From Desulfosudis oleivorans (GTDB taxonomy: Bacteria > Desulfobacterota > Desulfobacteria > Desulfobacterales > SURF-7), in assembly GCA_020723325.1 (NCBI GenBank), contig DYJD01000030.1, forward strand, positions 1-64,000: a stretch of 64,000 bases of DNA, given 5' to 3'. Shown piece by piece: positions 57,593 to 64,000 of the stretch (the stretch's first letter is position 1; each line of letters begins with the position of its first letter). Below the pieces are notes generated by a model, which worked only from the letters and a program-made list of their open reading frames with translations, was not told the DNA's origin and did no database searches. The position numbers were made by a program, and so were the translations under genes.

Positions 57593-58078
57593 ATGCTCCA
57601 GTATCGTCCATTCTTAAAACAAGATCTTCAAGCCATCTGCTCATTTCCTCAGAGCGAGGAGGAGCTGTTCTATTTTTATCCAAAAGCTGTATATCCATTA
57701 ACTCCAGAGCAATTGCAAAGGGCAATAGATCAGCGGTCTGATTCTACTGTATTCGTTCAAAATGGCTCTATCGTTGGGTTTGCAAATTTTTATCATTGGG
57801 AGAACGGCATCTGCTGTATCGGTAATGTTATCGTAGCACCATTTGCGAGAGGCCGAGGTGTGGCAAAATTCATCGTTGAAACAATGATCTCGCTGGCTGA
57901 TCATAGGCATTCAGCAAACACCGTCCAAATATCGTGCTTTAATCAAAATATTGCTGGGCTCTTATTGTACAAGAAACTCGGTTTTACACCCTTTGACATA
58001 GAAGAACGTAAATATATTGATGGGAAAAGAGTAGCGCTCATACATATGCACTATCAATTAACCAAAACCCGATCATAG
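57593..58078 (+). CDS. GNAT-family N-acetyltransferase
   Basis: About 161 residues. The acetyl-CoA site is in CIGNVIVAPFARGRGVAKFI (the R/Q-x-x-G-x-G/A loop is RGRGVA), followed by the helix and the C-terminal NQNIAGLLLYKKLGFTP. Start ATG at 57593 follows GGAGAACAAA; an ATG at 57581 is also possible. Substrate unknown. It sits beside transposase remnants and may be accessory. Confidence 0.87.
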   Translation: MLQYRPFLKQDLQAICSFPQSEEELFYFYPKAVYPLTPEQLQRAIDQRSDSTVFVQNGSIVGFANFYHWENGICCIGNVIVAPFARGRGVAKFIVETMISLADHRHSANTVQISCFNQNIAGLLLYKKLGFTPFDIEERKYIDGKRVALIHMHYQLTKTRS

Positions 58079-58196
58079 CTTTAAGGATGTAGTGTGTGTG
58101 TTTTTCTCCAGTCTTCTGAATGTCTCACGGGTCAAGCCGGTTTCCCCACCCGTCGGGACGCGACAATCAAGCTTTTTCCCAACATTTTTGTTGCCC

Positions 58197-58224
58197 TCGA
58201 TTGCGACCCCGACCCCGAAAAAAC
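58197..58224 (-). repeat. Single hexamer-repeat arm
   Basis: CTCGATTGCGACCCCGACCC and following CGAAAA match the outer end of the full elements (GCGACCCCGACCCCGAAAA next to CAATTGCGATTG at 63513-63548), without the GATACC units or a partner arm. Confidence 0.65.
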
Positions 58225-58257
58225 GGCTTGTGATTCACCGATTGCCGTACTAGCCCG

Positions 58258-59781
58258 TTACGCTTCGCTGTTGCCCTTGCCCTCTTCCTCATCCCCGGCG
58301 GTCACCAGCCCCCATTCCTGGATGTATTTCTTGACCGTGCGGCGATCCAGGCCGGTGCGGCGGGAGACTTCCTCAAAAGTGCGGTGGCGTTGATACAGGA
58401 GGGAGCAATAGGCTGAGGTCAGGTGCTGGGCGCTGATGTCGCCGCTGTCGATATGATGTTTGAGTTTGGCGTTCAATTCCGTGGCCGCCGGCTGGAAATC
58501 TCCGGCGTAGGAACCTTTCAGCAGAACCCGCCGTACGCACTGCTCCAGCTCCCGGACATTGCCGGGCCAGGCGTAGTTCTCGCCCAGTTGTTTGTGGATC
58601 ACGGAACGTACCGTGGCCACCAGCTCGGCCGAAGGTTTGCCGATCATTTTTTCCACGGTAAAGGCGAGGAGTTGGTCCAGTTCTTCCGGCGCTTCCTGCA
58701 GGCGCTGGCGCAAGGGTGGCATGGTGATGATGTCCGAGCATAAGCGGTAGTAGAAATCGTCGCGAAAGGAGCCTTTGGCCCGGATCTCATCCAGGGGCCG
58801 GTTGGTGGCGGCGATGACCCGGCCGTGAAAACGGTTTTTTTTCTGGCTGCCCACCGGACAGAAAATGCGTTCCTGCAAGACCTGGAGTAATTTGATCTGG
58901 ATCTGGGCCGAAACCTCGCCGATTTCATCCAACAGGATGGCGCCATAAGGGCTGCAACGGTCGAATACACCGTTGTAATCCTCCACGGCACCGGTGAAGG
59001 CGCCCTTTTTATGGCCGAACAATTCCGATTCGATCAAGGTTTCCGGAAATTGGGAAAGATTCAGGGATACAAAGGAACGGGTAAAACTCTCCACAAAAAT
59101 ACGCTTGCGTTTGTCCAGGGGAATGAAACCGGAGCGGCCAATGGCCAGGGCCGCCGTACCCTTGCCGGTGCCGGTCTCGCCCAAAATCAGGGTGGAAAAA
59201 TCCTCCAACCGGTTCCATAAATAGCGGTCGTAAAATTCCACATTGTGGGTGAAGACATTGTTCCACAGGTTCAAACGCAGCATTTTCATGCTGTGGCTGT
59301 TGCCCACCAGACTGCGGTCGATGAAAAAAAAGGCCCGCCGGGCTTGAAACCCCAGCTCAAAATAGCGACGGAAAAAATCTTCGGTAAAGCCCCGGCGCTG
59401 CATGAGGGCAAGGGCCTCCGGGTAAAACGGAATCTTGATGGGGGTGTCGCCGGCCTGGCTTTGATCCAGGATGAGCTTGTCAAAACGGTCTTTGAATCGA
59501 TAAAAAAAATCGAACAGAAAAGTTTTTTCCAAAATAACCCGGTCTTCACCGGCATACAAATTGATATCCGCCCGCTTTTCGTTTTCAAGAACAGTGATGC
59601 GCCGGGCCACTTCCTCCACGGCCTTTTGAATGATTTCCCCCCGGCCGGCCGACGGGTATTCGCCGGCGATGCGGCCATCTAAATCGCTGCGTTCATCGCT
59701 GAAGGGATTGGCAAAGGTGGCGCGACCCACCAGACTGAAAAATTCCTTTTCACCGGCGCTGAGATGTTTTTGATTTTGCAT
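58258..59781 (-). CDS. Sigma-54-dependent transcriptional regulator
   Basis: 507 residues from the ATG at 59781. The N-terminal about 190 residues are an unrecognised sensory region with no receiver, PAS or GAF signature. The AAA+ domain has Walker A GETGTGKGT, the sigma-54 contact loop GAFTGA, Walker B ILLDEIGE and sensor RVIAATNRPLDE, then WPGNVRELEQCVRR. The C-terminus is a Fis-like HTH (RTFEEVSRRTGLDRRTVKKY). It activates sigma-54 promoters, targets unknown. It follows a small Cys-rich protein gene by 28 nt. Confidence 0.9.
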   Translation of the reverse strand: MQNQKHLSAGEKEFFSLVGRATFANPFSDERSDLDGRIAGEYPSAGRGEIIQKAVEEVARRITVLENEKRADINLYAGEDRVILEKTFLFDFFYRFKDRFDKLILDQSQAGDTPIKIPFYPEALALMQRRGFTEDFFRRYFELGFQARRAFFFIDRSLVGNSHSMKMLRLNLWNNVFTHNVEFYDRYLWNRLEDFSTLILGETGTGKGTAALAIGRSGFIPLDKRKRIFVESFTRSFVSLNLSQFPETLIESELFGHKKGAFTGAVEDYNGVFDRCSPYGAILLDEIGEVSAQIQIKLLQVLQERIFCPVGSQKKNRFHGRVIAATNRPLDEIRAKGSFRDDFYYRLCSDIITMPPLRQRLQEAPEELDQLLAFTVEKMIGKPSAELVATVRSVIHKQLGENYAWPGNVRELEQCVRRVLLKGSYAGDFQPAATELNAKLKHHIDSGDISAQHLTSAYCSLLYQRHRTFEEVSRRTGLDRRTVKKYIQEWGLVTAGDEEEGKGNSEA

Positions 59782-59809
59782 GATTTTTATTGTTTCGTGC
59801 TCCCTTGTC

Positions 59810-59974
59810 TTAATCCAGGGATTTTTTCCTGCTGAACCAAATCGGACAGGCTGTACGAAATTTGCAATACAATTCCGGATCACGGCAGATGAGACAATCC
59901 CCACAGAGGTAAACCTCGTGTTTCAGGCAGACAAAGCGGGTCTCCCGGTCCGGATGATTCACACATTTTCCCAT
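59810..59974 (-). CDS. Small Cys-rich (B-box-like zinc) protein
   Basis: 54 residues, easily missed by length cut-offs. Sequence order: CVNHPDRETRFVC, LKHEVYLCGDCLIC, then RDPELYCKFRTACPIW. The C-x2-H ... C-x2-H ... C-x2-C-x2-C pattern resembles a B-box/RanBP-type zinc fold; eight cysteines and two histidines are available for one or two metals. It lies 28 nt upstream of the sigma-54 regulator in the same direction and is probably co-transcribed. The ribosome site is weak. The open frame with strong motif density argues that it is real. Confidence 0.68.
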   Translation of the reverse strand: MGKCVNHPDRETRFVCLKHEVYLCGDCLICRDPELYCKFRTACPIWFSRKKSLD

Positions 59975-60140
59975 AGACTTGTTTTCAAAGATAGCTTACA
60001 TTGCACGCAAGTATTGTAATGACGGCCCTTTTTTCGAGTATAAAACGCAGTGCGGTTGTCCAGCGCTGCGCTCTCTATCGTAAGTGCATGAAACCGATTG
60101 TCAAGGTTCGGCATATCATTATCATGGATGACATGGATCA

Positions 60141-61370
60141 ATGAAGGATTTTTTCAGTGTAGCGGATCTTCCGGATGTCATGGCCATTTGCGTCGGACTT
60201 GAGCCCCTGGACAGCGAGACGATTCCTTTGCTGGCCGCCCCAGGCCGGGTGCTGGCGGAAGCAATCCAGGCGGAAACGGATTTGCCCCCCTTTCCCCGCT
60301 CCGTCATGGACGGGTATGCGGTCAGAGCCGCCGATACCTTTGGTGCCGGGGAAAGCAATCCCGCCTGCCTGCGGCTTACGGGTGAAATCACCATGGGCGC
60401 CGCGCCTGACAAGACCATTGCAGGCGGGCAAGCCATGGCCGTCGCCACCGGCGGCATGCTGCCCCAAGGGGCCGACGCCGTGGTGATGGTGGAGCATGCC
60501 GGTTTGATGGATGCGGAAACCCTGGAAGTATATCGCAGCGTGGCCCCTGGGCAGAACATGGTGGCGGCCGGGGAGGATTTTCCAGAAGGGGCCCTGATTC
60601 TGCCTGCCGGCTTACGCCTGCGGCCCCAGGAAATGGGGCTTTTGGCCGCCCTGGGCAAGGAACAAGTCCTGGTTTTCCGGCAACCGGTCATCGGTATCAT
60701 TTCCACCGGTGATGAGTTGGTAGGAGTGGATCAAGTTCCCGGCCCCGGCCAAATCAGAGACATGAACACCTATACCCTGGCCGGATTGATCCAGGCCGCC
60801 GGCGCAGTGCCGCGGGTATACGGCATTGTAAGGGACAATGCCGCAGACCTGTCGGCCAAGATCCGCCTTGCGGAGCAGCAAACCGACATGGTCATCCTGT
60901 CCGGCGGGAGTTCCGTGGGCATGCGGGATCTGACCATTCAGGCCATTTCAGCCCTGCCGGATACATCCGTTCTGGTCCACGGGATTGCCATCAGTCCCGG
61001 CAAGCCCACCATTCTGGCCAAGGCCGGCCGCAAATGGATTTGGGGCCTGCCCGGCCATGTGGTTTCAGCCATGATCGTCTTCCAGGTGGTGGTGCGGCCC
61101 TTTATTGAACAACTGGCCGGACTCTCCGCCGACCAGCGCAAGCGTTTTGATATTTTCGCCATCCTCTCCCGCAACCTGCCCTCGACCCAGGGCCGGGTGG
61201 ATTTCGTGCGGGTGCGCTTGTACCGGGACGGTGACCGGGTGATGGCCGAGCCGGTGCTGGGAAAATCCGCCCTGGTCAACACCATGGTCAAGGCCGATGG
61301 TTTGATCGTGATTGAACGGGATATGGAAGGACTGGAGAAGGGGGCGGTGGTAAATGTAATGCCTATCTGA
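60141..61370 (+). CDS. moeA: Molybdopterin molybdenumtransferase
   Basis: 409 residues, full length. Domain order is typical: PPFPRSVMDGYAVRA (conserved MDGYA), ATGGMLPQGADAVVMVEH, GIISTGDELV, VILSGGSSVGMRD and PTILAKAGRKWIWGLPGHVV. It inserts molybdate (or tungstate) into adenylated molybdopterin. Divergent from the regulator pair at its left; 61 nt before a second moeA-type gene. Confidence 0.93.
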   Translation: MKDFFSVADLPDVMAICVGLEPLDSETIPLLAAPGRVLAEAIQAETDLPPFPRSVMDGYAVRAADTFGAGESNPACLRLTGEITMGAAPDKTIAGGQAMAVATGGMLPQGADAVVMVEHAGLMDAETLEVYRSVAPGQNMVAAGEDFPEGALILPAGLRLRPQEMGLLAALGKEQVLVFRQPVIGIISTGDELVGVDQVPGPGQIRDMNTYTLAGLIQAAGAVPRVYGIVRDNAADLSAKIRLAEQQTDMVILSGGSSVGMRDLTIQAISALPDTSVLVHGIAISPGKPTILAKAGRKWIWGLPGHVVSAMIVFQVVVRPFIEQLAGLSADQRKRFDIFAILSRNLPSTQGRVDFVRVRLYRDGDRVMAEPVLGKSALVNTMVKADGLIVIERDMEGLEKGAVVNVMPI

Positions 61371-61431
61371 AAATTTGAGATTTCAGATTTGAGATATAAA
61401 AGGCAAAAAACGGAAAAGAAGAGCAGCATCA

Positions 61432-63366
61432 ATGAATCATCAGCGTAACATTTATTTGCATATGAAGCCCCTGGGGGAGGCCCGGGAAATCTTGTTTAAA
61501 ACCTTTGCCGATTTTCCCAGGCTGGAGTCGGAAAACGTGCCTGTGCCGGAAGCCGTGGGCCGGGTGCTGGCCGGACCGGTTACGGCGGTATTGTCCTCCC
61601 CCCAGTTCCACCTGGCCGCCATGGACGGCATTGCCGTGGATGCAGCCGCCACCTTCGGCGCCGGTCCGGCAAGCCCCAAGCAATTCCAGGCCGGTAAGGA
61701 CGCTTTTTTTGTCAACACCGGCCATATAATGCCGCCCGGTACCAATGCGGTGATCATGATCGAATACCTTCAAGAAGCAGAAAGTGGCGGCATTACCATC
61801 GAAGCCCCGGCCTTTCCCTGGCAGCATGTGCGCCGGGTGGGGGAAGACATGGTGGCCACAGAACAGCTATTTCCCGGCAATCATCTGATCACACCGTATT
61901 GCCTCGGCGCCCTGCTCACTGCCGGTGTGGGACTTGTATCCGTGAAAAAAAAACCCAGGGTTTTGTTGATCCCCACCGGCTCGGAACTGACTGATTACCA
62001 AAGCGTATTGACCCAGGGACTCAAACCCGGACAGGTGATCGAAACCAATTCCCATGTGCTTGGGAAGCTAGTGGAAGCCTGGGGCGGGAGTCCTGAACGC
62101 CATACTCCGGTGGGCGATGAGCCGGCCAAAATCCAATCCGTGCTGAAAACCGCCGTGGAAGGTGAATTTGATGTGGTGTTGATTACCGGCGGATCATCGG
62201 CCGGTTCCGAGGATTATGCCCGCAGCGCCATCGCCGACCTCGGGCAGGTCCTGGTCCACGGCGTCACCATCATGCCGGGCAAGCCCTTGATCATCGGCGC
62301 AATCAACCGGAAGCCCGTGTTCGGCATTCCCGGCTATCCGGTTTCGGCCGTCATTGCCTTTGAACAGTTTGTGGGCCCCCTCCTGTGCCGCCTCCTGGGG
62401 CTGCCGGAAAAGCAGCGGGAACGCATCCTGGTAACCCCCACCCGCAAAATACCCTCCAAACTCGGTGTGGAGGAATTTTTGCGGGTGAAATTAGGCAAAG
62501 TGGGCGACCGCATTGTGGCCACCCCCCTGGGCCGGGGTGCCGGCGCCATTACCACCCTCACCGCTGCGGACGGTTTAATCCGCATCCCCCAGCAAGTGGA
62601 AGGTCTCAGGGAATTTGTGCCGGTGGAGGCGGAACTGCTGCGCCCCCTTGCCGCTGTTGAACACACCCTGGTGGTGGTGGGCAGTCATGACAATACCATT
62701 GATGTACTTGCTGACCGGCTGCGGGCGGCCCACCCGGAAATGACACTCTCCTCAAGCCATGTGGGCAGCATGGGCGGTCTCATGGCCGTCAAACAAGGCG
62801 CCTGTCATCTGGCCGGCATCCACCTGCTGAACACGGAGGACGGCAGCTACAACCGCGCTTATATCCATAAATATCTGCCGGATCAGCCCGTAAAGCTTGT
62901 CAACCTGGTTCTGCGGGACCAGGGCCTGATCGTGGCCAAAGGCAATCCCAAACAAATCCGCGGCATCCAAGATCTCAGCCGCGGGAATGTGACCTTCATC
63001 AACCGCCAGACCGGTTCCGGCACACGCATTTTGCTCGACTTTCGGCTGAAGCAACTGGGCATTAGTCCCAGCGCCATCAAGGGCTATGAAAACGACGAAT
63101 TCACCCATATGGCGGTGGCGGTGGCGGTCCTGAGCGGCGCCGCAGATGCGGGCCTCGGCATCTTTGCCGCGGCCCGGGCCCTTGATCTTGATTTTATCCC
63201 GGTGGTCACGGAGCAGTACGACCTGGTCATTCCCGAATGCCATTTTCATTCTGAAGGAGTTCAACTGCTGTTGCAGATCATCGCCTCCAATGATTTTAAA
63301 CAAAGGGTTCAGGCCCTGGGGGGTTACCACACGCAAAAAACCGGCGAAATAATTTCCCTGCCTTAG
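61432..63366 (+). CDS. MoeA fused to a periplasmic-binding-protein-like (PF12727-type) domain
   Basis: 644 residues. Residues 1 to about 400 are MoeA-like (AAMDGIAVDAAATFG, IMPPGTNAVIMIEY, LIPTGSELTDYQ, TGGSSAGSEDYA, GIPGYPVSAVIAFEQ). Residues about 410-640 are a LysR-substrate/PBP-like domain (TLVVVGSHDNTIDVLADRL, SSSHVGSMGGLMAVKQG, FINRQTGSGTRILLDF). No signal peptide, so the binding domain is cytoplasmic, possibly sensing molybdate/tungstate or holding the cofactor. Such fusions are common in anaerobes with several Mo/W enzymes. Confidence 0.92.
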   Translation: MNHQRNIYLHMKPLGEAREILFKTFADFPRLESENVPVPEAVGRVLAGPVTAVLSSPQFHLAAMDGIAVDAAATFGAGPASPKQFQAGKDAFFVNTGHIMPPGTNAVIMIEYLQEAESGGITIEAPAFPWQHVRRVGEDMVATEQLFPGNHLITPYCLGALLTAGVGLVSVKKKPRVLLIPTGSELTDYQSVLTQGLKPGQVIETNSHVLGKLVEAWGGSPERHTPVGDEPAKIQSVLKTAVEGEFDVVLITGGSSAGSEDYARSAIADLGQVLVHGVTIMPGKPLIIGAINRKPVFGIPGYPVSAVIAFEQFVGPLLCRLLGLPEKQRERILVTPTRKIPSKLGVEEFLRVKLGKVGDRIVATPLGRGAGAITTLTAADGLIRIPQQVEGLREFVPVEAELLRPLAAVEHTLVVVGSHDNTIDVLADRLRAAHPEMTLSSSHVGSMGGLMAVKQGACHLAGIHLLNTEDGSYNRAYIHKYLPDQPVKLVNLVLRDQGLIVAKGNPKQIRGIQDLSRGNVTFINRQTGSGTRILLDFRLKQLGISPSAIKGYENDEFTHMAVAVAVLSGAADAGLGIFAAARALDLDFIPVVTEQYDLVIPECHFHSEGVQLLLQIIASNDFKQRVQALGGYHTQKTGEIISLP

Positions 63367-63385
63367 CAGGAGGTATTTCAAATTT

Positions 63386-63548
63386 GGGTCGGGGTCGGTA
63401 TCGGAATCGGTATCGAAATCAATTTTCTTTTTCAATCTGCCGATTCAGCAAACGCTTCATGAAAGAGAGGCTTGACTTGTTTATTCGATAATATTTTCGA
63501 CCCCGATACCGATAGCGACCCCGACCCCGAAAACCAATTGCGATTGCA
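63386..63548 (-). repeat. Complete hexamer-repeat inverted element (copy 2)
   Basis: Left arm 63386-63424 (GGGTCGGGGTCGGTATC, GGAATCGGTATCG); right arm 63498-63548 (CCCCGATACCGATAGCGACC, then CCGAAAACCAATTGCGATTG). The interior, read on the minus strand, matches copy 1 at 42884 (ACAAGTCAAGCCTC, CGTTTGCT, ATTGAAAAAGAAAATTGATT). It lies between the second moeA gene and the archease gene. Confidence 0.85.
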
Positions 63549-63570
63549 CTGTTTAAAAGAGTTTGAAGCC

Positions 63571-64000
63571 TTGACAAATCCATCCGCCGACTACTACTCT
63601 TTGATTGACCACACCGCCGATTTGGGCATTCGCGTGGTCGGTCCGGATTCAAAGACACTATTTGAAAACGCCGCAGCCGCCTTGTTTGAACTGCTGGCCG
63701 ATTCGGAAAACGTTACTGAACAGCTATGCTTGGGCCTTGAAATTTCCGGCCACGACTATGCGGAGCTCATGTTCAACTGGCTGCGGGAGCTGTTGTATTT
63801 ACGGCACGGCAAAAATTTGATCGGCAAGCGCGTGATGATTTCATCACTCACGGAAACCGGCCTTTGCGCGCGGGTATGGGCCGAAACCCATGATCCCGAA
63901 AGGCATAGAATCGATCATGAGATCAAGGCCGTGACCTATCACCAGTTAACCGTGGAAGAAAAGGCCGAGGGCTGGACGGCTCAAATCATTTTCGATGTTT
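63571..64000 (+). CDS. Archease, 3' end outside the window
   Basis: About 143 codons are visible. SLIDHTADLGIRVVGPDSKT and FENAAAALFELLAD are the archease start; FNWLRELLYL, HRIDHEIKAVTYHQL and the final visible QIIFDV follow the family. Asp in DHTAD is the conserved metal ligand. Archease activates the RNA ligase RtcB by promoting its GMP-linking step. The start is probably TTG at 63571; other in-frame starts exist upstream inside the repeat. RtcB may lie to the right. Confidence 0.87.
   Translation, partial: MTNPSADYYSLIDHTADLGIRVVGPDSKTLFENAAAALFELLADSENVTEQLCLGLEISGHDYAELMFNWLRELLYLRHGKNLIGKRVMISSLTETGLCARVWAETHDPERHRIDHEIKAVTYHQLTVEEKAEGWTAQIIFDV

Overview
The window looks like a chromosome segment of a Gram-negative, anaerobic Desulfobacterota (deltaproteobacterial) bacterium, probably a sulfate-reducer relative. 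The reasons are a selenocysteine tRNA at the left edge, a three-gene type-B succinate dehydrogenase/fumarate reductase, lipid A and LPS genes, two molybdopterin molybdenumtransferases (one fused to a periplasmic-binding-protein-like domain), many phosphorelay proteins ending in a CxxC...CxxC module, and type IV pilin genes. No ribosomal or other strong taxonomic marker is present, so the assignment is an inference.

Layout. 1-2.3 kb: 3' part of tRNA-Sec, a MntA/HepT-type toxin-antitoxin remnant and a DUF4143 ATPase. 2.6-6.5 kb: cell-envelope operon (two glycosyltransferases, an LpxL-like acyltransferase, a PAP2 phosphatase). 6.5-9.3 kb: START-domain protein and an acyl-CoA synthetase, each behind a palindromic operator candidate. 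9.9-16.5 kb: D,D-carboxypeptidase and a four-gene signalling operon (two periplasmic solute-binding proteins, hybrid histidine kinase, response regulator). 16.5-20.4 kb: a 1022-residue orphan membrane protein and small conserved proteins. 20.5-25.4 kb: minor pilins and a PilB/GspE ATPase. 25.5-33.3 kb: LysM protein, HD nucleotidase, sdhCAB, an HTH-EIIA regulator and a CLC channel. 33.4-38 kb: a decayed patch with frameshifted glucosyl/mannosylglycerate synthesis genes beside an intact phosphatase, a PhnD-like sensor and a deleted nhaA behind a terminator-type leader. 38.2-51 kb: partner-switch regulators (STAS, RsbW-like, two SpoIIE phosphatases), a cyclic-nucleotide-binding protein and an ABC exporter with an unusual nucleotide-binding domain. 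51-53.5 kb: yjeT-like gene, queA, tgt. 53.7-58 kb: accessory genes and transposase debris. 58.3-64 kb: sigma-54 regulator, small Cys-rich protein, two moeA genes and the start of an archease gene.

The most unusual part is a 3.8 kb AT-rich island at about 45.3-49.1 kb, bounded by two 302-bp copies of the 3' end of a SpoIIE phosphatase gene. It carries a repeat-containing lipoprotein translationally coupled to a secreted or membrane protein with an E...D...QxK nuclease-like motif and a glycine zipper, plus a Phd/ParE toxin-antitoxin pair. A second theme is a dispersed non-coding repeat family built on GGTATC/GGGGTC hexamers, often as inverted pairs. Two full copies (42.9 and 63.4 kb) share the same inner sequence in opposite orientation. 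A REP-associated tyrosine transposase remnant lies in the same window.

Several genes are visibly broken: hepT, gpgS-like, mgs-like, nhaA, the second SpoIIE copy, the RAYT gene and a DDE transposase. One further SpoIIE gene has an in-frame UGA near its start, worth checking because the genome encodes tRNA-Sec.
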